Shown: positions 52,910 to 61,857 of the stretch, piece by piece
How positions within the stretch are numbered: position 1 is the first letter of the stretch
Layout: each line of letters starts with the position of its first letter
Source: CAWGHZ01 sp963775315
GTDB taxonomy: Bacteria > Pseudomonadota > Alphaproteobacteria > MPNO01 > DASWLB01
NCBI GenBank assembly: GCA_963775315.1
Contig: CAVZIN010000003.1
Location: forward strand, 62,001-126,000
Direction of reading: 5' to 3'
Length of the DNA stretch: 64,000 bases
Translations under genes and position numbers: made by a program
Notes under the pieces: model-generated
Told to the model about the DNA's origin: nothing
The model's database searches: none
The model's input: the letters and a program-made list of their open reading frames with translations, nothing else

Positions 52910-53836
52910 TCAGCGGGTCGCGGCGCGGCGCAGCCGGTCGTTGATCGCGCGGCCGAGTCCGGTGTCCGGCACCGGCATCACGGCGATCCCCGCGAGCCCG
53001 GCCCTGTCGAGCGCGCGCATCATGGCGAACAGGTTGGCCGCCGCCTCGCGCAGATCGCCGGTCGGGCTGAGGTTGCGCGTCTCGGCCGCGCCCTCGGGCA
53101 CGGCGGGACCGAAGGCGAGCAGCGCCTCGTCCCCGCGCGGGTCGGCGACGTCGAGGCGGAGCGGCAGGCGTGTGGCATAGTGCCGCGCGAGCTGGCCGGG
53201 GCTCCGCACCCCCGCGCCCGGCGGGGCCAGCGGGCCGGCGATCTCCGCGATCTCCTCCTCGGTCACCGCGCCGGGGCGCAATATCGTCGGCCGCGCGCCG
53301 GTGAGGTCGAGCACGGTGGATTCGAGCCCGAGCGCGCATGGACCGCCGTCCAGCACCAGGTCGCAGGGCGCGTCGACATGGTCCGCCGTGGTCGGGCTCA
53401 CCGCGCCCGACCGGTTGGCGGACGGCGCGGCGATCGGCCGGCCCGCCGCCGCGATCAGCGCGTGCGCCACCTCGTGCGACGGCGCGCGCACGGCGAGCGT
53501 TTCGAGCCCCGCCGCGGCCAGAAGCGAGACCGGCCCGTCCGGCCGGCGCGGCAGCACCAGCGTCAGGGGGCCGGGCCAGAACTTCGCGGCAAGCGCGTCG
53601 GCGCGCGCATCGAACCGGACGAGGTTCGCCGCCGCGTCGCGCCCGCCGACATGGACGATCAGCGGGTTGAAGCTGGGCCGGCCCTTCAACTCGAAGACGG
53701 CGGCGACGGCCCGGTCGATGGTGGCATCGCAGCCGAGCCCGTAGACCGTCTCGGTCGGGAAGGCGACCAGCCGCCCGGCGCGGATCAGCCGCGCTCCTTC
53801 GGCAATGCTCTCCGGCGTGGCGGGGACGATGTTCAT
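52910..53836 (-). CDS. L-threonylcarbamoyladenylate synthase (Sua5 type)
   Basis: First enzyme of tRNA t6A synthesis, 308 residues of the long Sua5 type. The YrdC domain (about 1-200) has AFPTETVYGLGCDA, ELKGRPSFNPLIVHV, KFWPGPLTLVL and APSANRSGAVSPTTADHV. The carboxy-terminal Sua5 domain (about 205-308) begins SPGQLARHYATRLPL. Essential in most bacteria. Confidence 0.95.
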   Translation of the reverse strand: MNIVPATPESIAEGARLIRAGRLVAFPTETVYGLGCDATIDRAVAAVFELKGRPSFNPLIVHVGGRDAAANLVRFDARADALAAKFWPGPLTLVLPRRPDGPVSLLAAAGLETLAVRAPSHEVAHALIAAAGRPIAAPSANRSGAVSPTTADHVDAPCDLVLDGGPCALGLESTVLDLTGARPTILRPGAVTEEEIAEIAGPLAPPGAGVRSPGQLARHYATRLPLRLDVADPRGDEALLAFGPAVPEGAAETRNLSPTGDLREAAANLFAMMRALDRAGLAGIAVMPVPDTGLGRAINDRLRRAATR

Positions 53837-53856
53837 GGCGATGCCCCGGGTCTCCG

Positions 53857-53994
53857 CCCCTCACCCTGTCCCTCGAGGAGAGGGGACCTTGAAAAGGCAG
53901 CTTCTTTGTTTTCCGAACATCGGGTCGTGCCCGGAGAGGCGGAACAGAAGTCGAGGCGTTCCCTCTCCCTGCGGGAGAGGGACAGGGTGAGGGG
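53857..53994. repeat. inverted-repeat intergenic element
   Basis: The 18-base arms CCCCTCACCCTGTCCCTC (53857-53874) and its exact reverse complement (53977-53994) bracket about 100 bp, with a second small hairpin CCCTCTCCCTGCGGGAGAGGG near the right arm. A typical dispersed element. Confidence 0.8.
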
Positions 53995-54008
53995 ACGGCA
54001 CGGCCGCG

Positions 54009-54788
54009 TCACCGCTCGCGCCCGCGGGCGATGAACTCGGGGTTGAGGAAGCCGGGCTTGCCGTAGGCGAGCTCCGCCCCGTCGAGCGTGCGCACGCTGC
54101 CGCCGGCGGCGGCGAGGACGGCGTGGCCGGCGGCCGTGTCCCACTCCATCGTGGCGCCGAAGCGCGGGTAGAGGTCCGCCGCGCCCTCGGCCACCAGGCA
54201 GAACTTCAACGAAGACCCGGCGGTCGCGAAATCTGCGACCTTGATCTCGCCCAGCATCGCATCGAGTCTCGCCTGGTCGCCGTGGCGCCGGCTCGCCACC
54301 ACCACGACGCCCGCCTCGGGCGCCGCGCGACAGGCAATCGGCTCGGAGGCGCCCGATGCACGCTGGCGCGTGGCGGTGCCGGGTCCCGCGGCGGCGTAGG
54401 TATCGCCCCGCGCCGGCACGTGGACGACGCCCAGCACCGGCTGGCCGGATGCGATCAGGGCGATGTTCACGGTGAACTCGTCGCTCCGGTCCAGGAACTC
54501 GCGCGTGCCGTCCAGCGGATCGACCAGCCAGAACGGCCCGCCCGCCACGTCGACCTCGGCGCCCGCCGACATCATCTCCTCCGCCACGGCGGGAACGCCG
54601 GGCAGCAGCGCGGCGAGCGCCGGCAGGATGACGGCCTCGGCCGCCTCGTCCGCCTCGGTGACGGGCGAGGAATCCGCCTTGTGCCGCACCGCGTAGTCGC
54701 CGCGGTAGAGCTTCATGATCTCCGCCCCCGCCGCCCACGCGGCTTCGCGCACGCGGTCGAGCAGGTCGGCCGGGGGCGGCAGGGTCAC
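54009..54788 (-). CDS. cysQ: 3'(2'),5'-bisphosphate nucleotidase
   Basis: Inositol-monophosphatase-fold enzyme that removes 3'-phosphate from PAP formed in sulfate assimilation. 259 residues from GTG 54788. Metal motifs: DSSPVTEADEAAE, PFWLVDPLDGTREFL and ATMEWDTAAGHAVL. SSLKFCLVAEGAADLYPRFG is typical of CysQ. It begins 8 bases after the MetE-like stop, so both are probably on one transcript. Confidence 0.9.
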   Translation of the reverse strand: MTLPPPADLLDRVREAAWAAGAEIMKLYRGDYAVRHKADSSPVTEADEAAEAVILPALAALLPGVPAVAEEMMSAGAEVDVAGGPFWLVDPLDGTREFLDRSDEFTVNIALIASGQPVLGVVHVPARGDTYAAAGPGTATRQRASGASEPIACRAAPEAGVVVVASRRHGDQARLDAMLGEIKVADFATAGSSLKFCLVAEGAADLYPRFGATMEWDTAAGHAVLAAAGGSVRTLDGAELAYGKPGFLNPEFIARGRER

Positions 54789-54796
54789 GGTCAGCC

Positions 54797-55969
54797 CTAC
54801 CCCCACAGGCGCTTGGAGGCGATGCGGGCCCCCTCGACCAGCGCCTCGAACTTCGCCCAGACGATGGTGGGGTGGATTTCGGGATGCGCGCTCGCCTGGG
54901 TGCCGAAGCCGCAATCGGCGCCGGCGATGACGTTCTCGCGCCCGACGAGCCCGGCGTAGCGCTCGATCCGGTCGGCGACGAGCTCCGGATGCTCGACGAG
55001 CGGCGAGGCGTGGGTGATGCAGCCGGGAATCAGGATCTTCCCCTCGGGCAGCTTCGTCTCCTCCCACAGCCGCCACTCGTGGTCGTGGCGCTGGTTCGCC
55101 GCCTCGAACGAATAGCTGCCCGCATTGATCTTCAGGATGATGTCGAGCACGTGCTTGAGCTCGAGGTCGTGCACGCGGGGGCCGATATTGATGCCGTAGC
55201 AGGTGTGGTAGCGCACCTTCTCCGCCGGGATGTCGCGGAGCGCGTAGTTGAGCGCCTCGATGCGGCTCTCCGCCCACTTGCGCACTTCCGGGATGGTGAT
55301 GCCCGGGTTCGACACGTAGTGGCTGGCGAGGCGCGGGTCGTCGATCTGGACTAGGAAGCCCGCGTCGACGATCGCCTTGTATTCCTCGCGCAGCGCGTCG
55401 GCGATGGCGTAGAGGAACTCCTCCTCGGTCTTGTAGTACTCGTTCTTCTGCGCGTTCGCGACGTCGATGGGCGAGATCGAGGGCATGAACGCCTCGGTCG
55501 CGCCGGCGGCGTCCACCGCCTCGCGCAGGTTCTTGATGTCGCGGTCGAGCGCGGCGCGGCCGCTGTAGGTGACGGGCGCGGTGCAGATCATCTGCAGCGT
55601 CGCCGCCGAGCCGACGCGCCCGGCGAAGGTCGCCGATTCCTCGCCGTAGAACTCGGGGAAGGCCAGCGCCTCGCGCGAGCCCGCCCAGGGCGAGTTGCGC
55701 GGCACCGACTTCGCGGTGTAGCCGCCGAGCCGCTGGTTCGCATAGACCGAGAAGCCGGGCTTGGAGAACTCGCCGTCGTCCACCACGTCGATGCCGAGGG
55801 CGACCTGGTGCTTCACGACCCTGGCCACCTCGCGCTTCAGCATCGCCTCGTAGCCGGCGCGGTCGGTGGACGAGCCGTCGTCGAGGGCGCGCATCGCGGC
55901 GAACAGCTCCGGCGGTCGCGCCAGGCTTCCGACATGGGTGGTGAGGATGCGGTCGGTCGAGCGTCTCAT
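54797..55969 (-). CDS. MetE-like cobalamin-independent methyltransferase
   Basis: Resembles the catalytic half of cobalamin-independent methionine synthase, 390 residues. It opens RRSTDRILTTHVGSLARPPE. The zinc ligands expected for thiol activation are present: H-x-C in YHTCYGINIG and the last Cys in GADCGFGTQ. Family members include transferases acting on coenzyme M and xenobiotic adducts, so it need not make methionine. The ATG at 55969 has AGGGAGA upstream. Divergent from the hydrolase/GST pair. Confidence 0.85.
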   Translation of the reverse strand: MRRSTDRILTTHVGSLARPPELFAAMRALDDGSSTDRAGYEAMLKREVARVVKHQVALGIDVVDDGEFSKPGFSVYANQRLGGYTAKSVPRNSPWAGSREALAFPEFYGEESATFAGRVGSAATLQMICTAPVTYSGRAALDRDIKNLREAVDAAGATEAFMPSISPIDVANAQKNEYYKTEEEFLYAIADALREEYKAIVDAGFLVQIDDPRLASHYVSNPGITIPEVRKWAESRIEALNYALRDIPAEKVRYHTCYGINIGPRVHDLELKHVLDIILKINAGSYSFEAANQRHDHEWRLWEETKLPEGKILIPGCITHASPLVEHPELVADRIERYAGLVGRENVIAGADCGFGTQASAHPEIHPTIVWAKFEALVEGARIASKRLWG

Positions 55970-56060
55970 GTGATCATCTCCCTTTACGCCGGCGGGGCAG
56001 CATAGCGGGTTCGCGCGCCGCCGTGCTAGCATTCGCCGAACGCGAATTCGGGAGGCGACG

Positions 56061-56984
56061 ATGGCGGATACGGGCGTGGCCGGGGACAAGGCAGCGGAAG
56101 TCGCGGGGCGCATCCGCGCGCTCGGGCGGCGCTTCGACCCCGAGGTTCTGCAGGCGAGCTATGCGATCTTCAAGCCGCTGCAGGAGAAGGCGCCCAAGTC
56201 CGGCGTCCGCGTGCTGAAGGACAACGCCTACGGCGACCATCCGCGCCAGCGCGTCGATCTGTTCGTGCCCGAGACGCGTCCGGCGAAGCCCGCGCCGGTC
56301 GTGGTCTATTTCCACGGCGGCGGCTACGTGCAGGGAGAGCGGAGCCCGCTGCCCGGCCTGATCTACGACAACGTCGCGACGTTTTTCGCGCGCCACGGCG
56401 CGATCGGCGCCAACGCGACCTACCCGCTGGCGCCCGAGACGAAGTGGCCCGAGGGCGGGCGCAACATCGGCCGCGTCGTCGCCTGGCTGAAGGCGAACGT
56501 CGCCGCGCATGGCGGCGATCCCGACCGCATCTTCGTCATGGGCCAGTCGGCGGGCGCGAGCCACGTCGCCGCCTGGACGTTCGATCCCCGCGTGCATGGG
56601 GCCGCCGGGCCCGGCATCGCCGGCGCCATCCTGCTGTCGGGCGTGTATGCGACGCGCGACGACACGTTCAGCCCGGAGCGGCGGGCGGTTCCCAACTACA
56701 TCCAGTATTTCGGCGAGGACCAGGCGAGCTGGGACGACAAGGCGACGCTGGCCCAGGTGAAGGCCGGCCACCCGCCGGTCTTCCTCTGCGTCACCGAGTT
56801 CGACCCCTATCCGCTCTCCTGGCCGACCATCGCCCTCGCCGCCAAGCTCACCCAGGTCGACGGCCAGATCCCGGTGTGGTTCCGGCTGATGCGCGACAAC
56901 AACCATGTCTCGTCCGCGCTGCAGATCAACTCGGAGGTCGATGCGCTCGGGCCCGACCTCCTCGAGTTCGTCGCGCGCGTGTGA
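56061..56984 (+). CDS. alpha/beta hydrolase (hormone-sensitive-lipase type)
   Basis: 307 residues. The oxyanion motif is HGGGYVQGERS, the nucleophile Ser is in MGQSAGASHVA, and DNNHVSS holds the likely catalytic His; the acid is probably Asp in TEFDPYP. Cytoplasmic esterase or carboxylesterase. It is followed by the GST gene after 7 bases, suggesting co-transcription. Confidence 0.85.
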   Translation: MADTGVAGDKAAEVAGRIRALGRRFDPEVLQASYAIFKPLQEKAPKSGVRVLKDNAYGDHPRQRVDLFVPETRPAKPAPVVVYFHGGGYVQGERSPLPGLIYDNVATFFARHGAIGANATYPLAPETKWPEGGRNIGRVVAWLKANVAAHGGDPDRIFVMGQSAGASHVAAWTFDPRVHGAAGPGIAGAILLSGVYATRDDTFSPERRAVPNYIQYFGEDQASWDDKATLAQVKAGHPPVFLCVTEFDPYPLSWPTIALAAKLTQVDGQIPVWFRLMRDNNHVSSALQINSEVDALGPDLLEFVARV

Positions 56985-56991
56985 GGTCGGC

Positions 56992-57804
56992 ATGATCACG
57001 CTCTACCAGTTCGGCAACTCGGTCTGCTGCCAGAAGGTCCGCATCACCATGGCGGAGAAGGGGCTCGACTGGGAGACGGTCGAGATCGACCTCTTCAAGT
57101 CCGAGCAGTACGACCCGAAATACCTCGCCCTCAACCCGAAGGGCGTGGTGCCGACCATCGTCCACGAAGGCAAGCCGGTCATCGAATCCACCCTGATCTG
57201 CGAGTATCTGGACGAGACCTTTCCCGACCCGCCCTTGATGCCGCCCGATCCGTGGGGCCGGACCAAGATGCGGCTCTGGTCCAAGATGGTGGACGAGGGG
57301 CTGCACGAGGGCGTCACCGAGATCAGCTTCTCCGCCATGTTCCGCGAGCGGATGAAGGCGATGCCCGAGCCGATCCGTGAGGCGCGGTTCCGCAATGTCG
57401 GCGATCCGCGCCGGCGCGACCGGTTCCGCTCGACCTACGAGCTGGGCGCGGACTCGCCCTTCGTCGTCCACGCCGTGTTCGCCTACGAGAAGGCGTTCAA
57501 GACGCTCGAGGCGGCGCTCGGCGAGGGCGGGCCGTGGATCCTGGGCGCGAAGCCGACCCTCGCCGACATCAACCTCATGCCCTACGCGGCGCGGCTCGCC
57601 TATCTCGGCCTTCTCGACGTCTGGACCGCGGACCGGCCGCGGAGCCGCGCGTGGTGGCAGCGCGTGCAGGATTGGCCGTCCTTCCGGAAGGGCCTGTCCG
57701 ATCCGCTGACAAAATCCGAGCGCGACGAGATGGCGACGCACGGGCCCACGATCCGCGACACGCTCGCCCGCCACCGCGCCGCCCTTCCCAAGATGCCGGT
57801 GTAG
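56992..57804 (+). CDS. glutathione S-transferase
   Basis: Two-domain GST, 270 residues. The thioredoxin-like part is YQFGNSVCCQKVRITMAEKG; LNPKGVVPTIVHEG and VIESTLICEYLDETF supply the cis-Pro and the Glu-Ser pair that bind glutathione. The helical domain has WILGAKPTLADINL. The Cys pair in place of catalytic Ser or Tyr resembles beta or omega-type GSTs. Likely conjugates or opens a xenobiotic together with the neighbouring hydrolases and oxygenase. Confidence 0.88.
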   Translation: MITLYQFGNSVCCQKVRITMAEKGLDWETVEIDLFKSEQYDPKYLALNPKGVVPTIVHEGKPVIESTLICEYLDETFPDPPLMPPDPWGRTKMRLWSKMVDEGLHEGVTEISFSAMFRERMKAMPEPIREARFRNVGDPRRRDRFRSTYELGADSPFVVHAVFAYEKAFKTLEAALGEGGPWILGAKPTLADINLMPYAARLAYLGLLDVWTADRPRSRAWWQRVQDWPSFRKGLSDPLTKSERDEMATHGPTIRDTLARHRAALPKMPV

Positions 57805-57918
57805 GTCTTCGCAAGGATTTGCCGTCGCGGGGACCGGCCACCGATCCTCCCGTGCGGCATTTTGGCGGGGGGAGCTTTCGCGCTACACTCCCCGGGCGGC
57901 CAAGGGAGGACTCTGACG

Positions 57919-58959
57919 ATGCAGGCGCTTCGGAACCAATGGTATTGCGCGGCCTTCGGCCATGAGCTCGGCACCGCGCCGATGGGCCGGACCTTCCTCG
58001 ACCAGGCGGTGGCGCTCTACCGCAAGGCGGACGGCACCCCGGTCGCGTTCGAGGATCGCTGCTGCCATCGCCGCGCGCCCTTGTCGAAGGGCGCGGTCGA
58101 GGGCGACAACCTCCGCTGCGGCTATCACGGGTTTCTCTACGACCCCACCGGCGCGGTCGTCTGGGCGCCGGGCACCGAGCGGCTGCCGCCCGGCGCGCAT
58201 GTGCAGACCTACCCGGTGGTGGAGAAGCACGGCTGGGTCTGGATCTGGATGGGCGATCCGGCGCTCGCCGATCCCGCCAAGGCGCCCGACTACGTCTATT
58301 ACGACCATCCCGACTGGGCGTCCTACGACCAGCTCATCCCGGTCAAGGGCAACTACCTCCTGATCGTCGACAATCTGCTCGACCTTTCGCATCTGCCGTT
58401 CCTGCACGCCAACACGATCGGCAGCCCCGAGGACGTCAACCCCGACCTGACGTGGGAGCGGGGCGACGATTGGGTGAAGGGGGTGCGCCAGGCGCGCGGC
58501 CTCTCGCCCTCGCCGTCGAACAAGAGCCAGGGGCTCGACTTCAAGTTCGACCGCAAGCAGATCATGCTGTTCGAGCCGCCGTCGCAGGTGACGATCGACA
58601 TCTATCAGAACGAGTACGGCAAGGAGTTCGGCGCGCCCGACGACCGCATGCGCCGGCGCATCGTCATCTACGACACGGTGACGCCCGAGACCGATACGAG
58701 CTGCTTCTACTTCTGGGCCATCGCGCGCGACTACCGGGTGGATGACAAGGAGCTTTCCCAGGTGCTGCGCGCCTCCACGGCCGCGGCGTTCGACGAGGAC
58801 ACGCAGATGATCGGCGCGCAGCAGCGCACGATCGACTTCGACCCGCACACGCCGCAGGTGGACGTGATCGGCGACCACGGCTCGCTCCAGGCGCGCCGCA
58901 TCATGGAGCGGCTGCTCGCCGCCGAGCGCGCCTCCGCCCCGCGCCAGGCAGCGGAGTAG
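57919..58959 (+). CDS. Rieske non-heme iron oxygenase (vanillate O-demethylase type)
   Basis: Oxygenase component, 346 residues. The Rieske cluster ligands are Cys48-x-His50 (RCCHRRAP) and Cys67-x2-His70 (CGYHG). The mononuclear iron site is DNLLDLSHLPFLH (two His plus a later Asp). O- or N-demethylation or hydroxylation of an aromatic acid is likely. No reductase or ferredoxin gene is next to it, so the electron donor lies elsewhere. GGGAGG precedes the ATG. Confidence 0.92.
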   Translation: MQALRNQWYCAAFGHELGTAPMGRTFLDQAVALYRKADGTPVAFEDRCCHRRAPLSKGAVEGDNLRCGYHGFLYDPTGAVVWAPGTERLPPGAHVQTYPVVEKHGWVWIWMGDPALADPAKAPDYVYYDHPDWASYDQLIPVKGNYLLIVDNLLDLSHLPFLHANTIGSPEDVNPDLTWERGDDWVKGVRQARGLSPSPSNKSQGLDFKFDRKQIMLFEPPSQVTIDIYQNEYGKEFGAPDDRMRRRIVIYDTVTPETDTSCFYFWAIARDYRVDDKELSQVLRASTAAAFDEDTQMIGAQQRTIDFDPHTPQVDVIGDHGSLQARRIMERLLAAERASAPRQAAE

Positions 58960-59001
58960 GGACGGGGAAGGGCGTCGTCCCGCCCTCCCTGCCGGACCAT
59001 C

Positions 59002-59859
59002 ATGGAGCGGCCGGTCGAATTCCCGTCCGATGGGCTCGCGCTTCGCGGCGTTCTGCACGTGCCGAACGGCGCGGCGGGACCGCGCCCGGCCCTCGTCCTC
59101 TGCCACGGCTTCGGCGGAAGCTGCCGCGGCGCCGGCCATCCGCAGCTCGCGGCCGCGCTCGCCGGCGCGGGCTATGTCGTGCTGCGGTTCGACTTCCGCG
59201 GCTGCGGCGAAAGCGACGGCGAGACGGGCAGCGTCATCTGCGAGGAGGAGGTGGCCGACCTTCGCCACGCGGTCGATTTCCTGGCCGCGCGTCCCGAGGC
59301 GGCACCCGACCGCATCGGCGCGATCGGGGCGAGCCTGGGGGGCTCGGTCGCCGTCGCCGCCACCGCCGCCGACCCGCGCCTCAAGCTCTGCGCCGCCAAC
59401 GGTGCGATCGGCGACGGCGAGCGCCGCTTCCGCTTCCAATACCCCGCCCAGGACGCGTGGCGCGCCTTCCTCGACCGGCTCGACGCGGCGAGGCGGCAGC
59501 GCGCGGCAACCGGCGAGGCGACGATGATCGGCCGGTTCGACATCGTGCAGATTCTGGAGTCGAACCGCGCGGGCCTGCCGCCGGGCGCGGTGATGGAGTT
59601 CACCGCCGAGACGGCGGAAAGCATGCGGAATTTCCGCCCCGAGCGCGTCGCCGGCCGCATCGCGCCGCGTCCGCTGCTTCTCATCCATCCGCGCGAGGAC
59701 CAGGTCGTGCCGTGCGCGGAGTCCGAGGCGCTCGCCGCCGCCGCGGGGCCGAACGCCGAGCTCCACATCATCGAGAGCCGCGACCATTTCGGCTCCGGCG
59801 GCGCGATGCTCACCGGCATCACCCTCGACTGGCTCGCCCGCCACCTGCCGGCGCGCTGA
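59002..59859 (+). CDS. alpha/beta hydrolase
   Basis: 285 residues: oxyanion segment CHGFGGSCRGAGHP, FDFRGCGESDG, nucleophile GASLGGSVA, catalytic Asp in HPREDQVVP and His in SRDHFGSGG. Peptidase-S9/esterase-like. Lies between the Rieske gene and TRAP permeases in the same direction, so plausibly part of one catabolic set. Confidence 0.88.
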   Translation: MERPVEFPSDGLALRGVLHVPNGAAGPRPALVLCHGFGGSCRGAGHPQLAAALAGAGYVVLRFDFRGCGESDGETGSVICEEEVADLRHAVDFLAARPEAAPDRIGAIGASLGGSVAVAATAADPRLKLCAANGAIGDGERRFRFQYPAQDAWRAFLDRLDAARRQRAATGEATMIGRFDIVQILESNRAGLPPGAVMEFTAETAESMRNFRPERVAGRIAPRPLLLIHPREDQVVPCAESEALAAAAGPNAELHIIESRDHFGSGGAMLTGITLDWLARHLPAR

Positions 59860-59861
59860 AC

Positions 59862-59875
59862 TGGCGTATACGCCA
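59862..59875. promoter_or_regulatory. perfect palindrome upstream of TRAP genes
   Basis: TGGCGTATACGCCA, 14 bases, at 142 bases before the TRAP small-subunit start and just after the hydrolase stop. A candidate repressor site. Confidence 0.4.
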
Positions 59876-60016
59876 CCGGCACCGCCGCGCCCCATCCGTG
59901 ATACTGTTGCCGAATTCGAAACAATTCCCATTGGCCCCGCTTCGGCGGAGGCGTAGGATCGGGCGAGGCCCAGCCATAAGGGCCAGGAGGTCGAGGCGTT
60001 CAGGGAGGCCGGCCGG

Positions 60017-60529
60017 ATGGGCCGCGTCGCAGCCGCTTATCTGCACCTCATCAACCTGCTGAAGACGCTGTCCGGCGTCATCATCTTCTGCGTCTTCCTG
60101 CTTATCGTATCGGACGTGCTGATCCGGCTCGTGGGCCTCAACCCCTGGATCTATTCGACCGTGCTGGTCGAGTACGGGCTCCTCTGGTTCACCATGCTGG
60201 CCGCGCCCTGGCTCGCGCGTACCAAGGGCCATGTTTTCATCGACGCGATCACCCAACTCCTGCCGCCCGGCGTGCAGCGCGTGATCGCCAAGTTCGCCTA
60301 TCTCGTCTGCACGGCGACGTCGCTGTGCTTCGCCTACTACTCGGGACGACTGCTGATCAGCGCGATTGTCGGGCACGAGTTCGACACGCGCGCCGTCGAC
60401 ATGCCGATGTGGACGCTGCTCGCACCGCTGCCGCCCTGCTTCCTGATGGTGGCGATCGAGTACCTGCGATTCCTGGTCGGCATCGACTCGATGTACTCGT
60501 CCCGCACCGAGGTGAGGGACAGCGTGTAG
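60017..60529 (+). CDS. TRAP transporter small permease (DctQ)
   Basis: 170 residues, four membrane helices. TLSGVIIFCVFLLIVSDVLI, EYGLLWFTMLAAPWLART and the tail PPCFLMVAIEYLRFL are typical of DctQ subunits of tripartite ATP-independent transporters. The ATG at 60017 has GGGAGG upstream. Two bases separate it from the large permease. Confidence 0.88.
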   Translation: MGRVAAAYLHLINLLKTLSGVIIFCVFLLIVSDVLIRLVGLNPWIYSTVLVEYGLLWFTMLAAPWLARTKGHVFIDAITQLLPPGVQRVIAKFAYLVCTATSLCFAYYSGRLLISAIVGHEFDTRAVDMPMWTLLAPLPPCFLMVAIEYLRFLVGIDSMYSSRTEVRDSV

Positions 60530-60531
60530 CG

Positions 60532-61848
60532 ATGGAATGGTACTGGGCCTTCGCGCTGCTGCTCGGGATGATCGTCGCGCTGCTCGGGCTCGGCCTGCCG
60601 GTCGCGCTCGCCTTCCTCGCCACCAACATCCTCGGCTGGCTCTACTTCAACGGCTGGAACCCGGAGGCGGTGATCCAGGTGGCCGACAACTCGACCATCC
60701 TGATCTCGCGCTTCACGCTCGGCCCGGTGCCGATGTTCATCATGATGGGCTCGCTGTTCTTCCACACCGGGCTGGCGGTGAGGGTGTTCGACGGGCTCGA
60801 GGTGCTGTTCGGCCGGCTGCCGGGGCGGCTCTGCTACCTGACCGTCGCGGGCGGCGCGCTGTTCGCGACGCTGACCGGCTCGTCGATGGCGAACACGGCG
60901 ATGCTCGGCTCGCTGATGGTGCCGGAGATGCAGCGCCGCGGCTACAACTGGCGCATGTCGATGGGGCCGGTGCTGGGCTCGGGCGGGCTCGCCATGATCA
61001 TCCCGCCGTCGGCGCTCGGCGTGCTGCTCGCCGCGGTTGCCGGCATCGACGTCGGCCAGCTTCTGGTGGCCGGCTTCGTGCCGGGCTTCGTGCTGGCCGG
61101 CCTGTTCGCGCTGCTGATCCGGCTACAGCTCTGGCTCGATCCGTCGGGCGCGCCGGAATACGACGTCGAGCGGACGACGCTCGCCACCAAGGCGCGGCTC
61201 TTCGCGGTGAACATCCTGCCCATGGGCGTGGTGGTGTTCATGGTGGTCGGCTTCATCGTGCTCGGCTGGTCGACGCCGACCGAGGCCGCCGCGCTCGGCG
61301 TGCTCGGCGTGATGATTCTCGCCGCGCTGTTCCGCAAGCTCACCTTCAAGGCGATCGGCGTCTCGGTCGAGGGGACGGTGCGCGTCGCCGCGATGGTGTT
61401 CTTCATCCTGATGAACTCGACCGTGTTCTCGCAGCTCCTCGCCTTCTCGGGCGCGTCGTCGGGCATGCTGGAATGGGTCGGCGGGTTCGACGTGTCGCGC
61501 TACTGGGTGCTCGCCGCGATGTTCGGCGTGCTGATCCTCCTCGGCATGTTCATGGACGGCGTGTCGATGATGCTGATCGCCGTGCCGATCTTCTTCCCGC
61601 TGGCCAAGCATCTCGGCTTCGACCTGATCTGGTTCGGGCTGTTCGTGCTGCTGACGATCGAGATGGGCGGGACGACGCCGCCCTTCGGCCTGCTGCTCTA
61701 CGTCATGCTGGGGATCGCGCCGCCGGGAACGACGCTGTTCCGCGTCGCGGGGGCGGCGCTGCCGTTCCTCGCCTGCGATGTGGTGCTGATCCTGCTGCTG
61801 GTCGCCTTCCCGGGGCTCGCGCTTTACCTGCCGCGCCTGATGTTGTGA
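60532..61848 (+). CDS. TRAP transporter large permease (DctM)
   Basis: 438 residues, about 12 helices. LGLPVALAFLATNILGWLYF, VPMFIMMGSLFFHTG, FATLTGSSMANTAMLGSLMVPEM (the conserved G-S-S-x-A-x-T helix) and MIIPPSALGVLLA are hallmarks. Carries an organic acid into the cell with Na+. No DctP binding protein is encoded nearby, so it must be borrowed or lie elsewhere. Confidence 0.93.
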   Translation: MEWYWAFALLLGMIVALLGLGLPVALAFLATNILGWLYFNGWNPEAVIQVADNSTILISRFTLGPVPMFIMMGSLFFHTGLAVRVFDGLEVLFGRLPGRLCYLTVAGGALFATLTGSSMANTAMLGSLMVPEMQRRGYNWRMSMGPVLGSGGLAMIIPPSALGVLLAAVAGIDVGQLLVAGFVPGFVLAGLFALLIRLQLWLDPSGAPEYDVERTTLATKARLFAVNILPMGVVVFMVVGFIVLGWSTPTEAAALGVLGVMILAALFRKLTFKAIGVSVEGTVRVAAMVFFILMNSTVFSQLLAFSGASSGMLEWVGGFDVSRYWVLAAMFGVLILLGMFMDGVSMMLIAVPIFFPLAKHLGFDLIWFGLFVLLTIEMGGTTPPFGLLLYVMLGIAPPGTTLFRVAGAALPFLACDVVLILLLVAFPGLALYLPRLML

Positions 61849-61857
61849 GGCGCGGGC

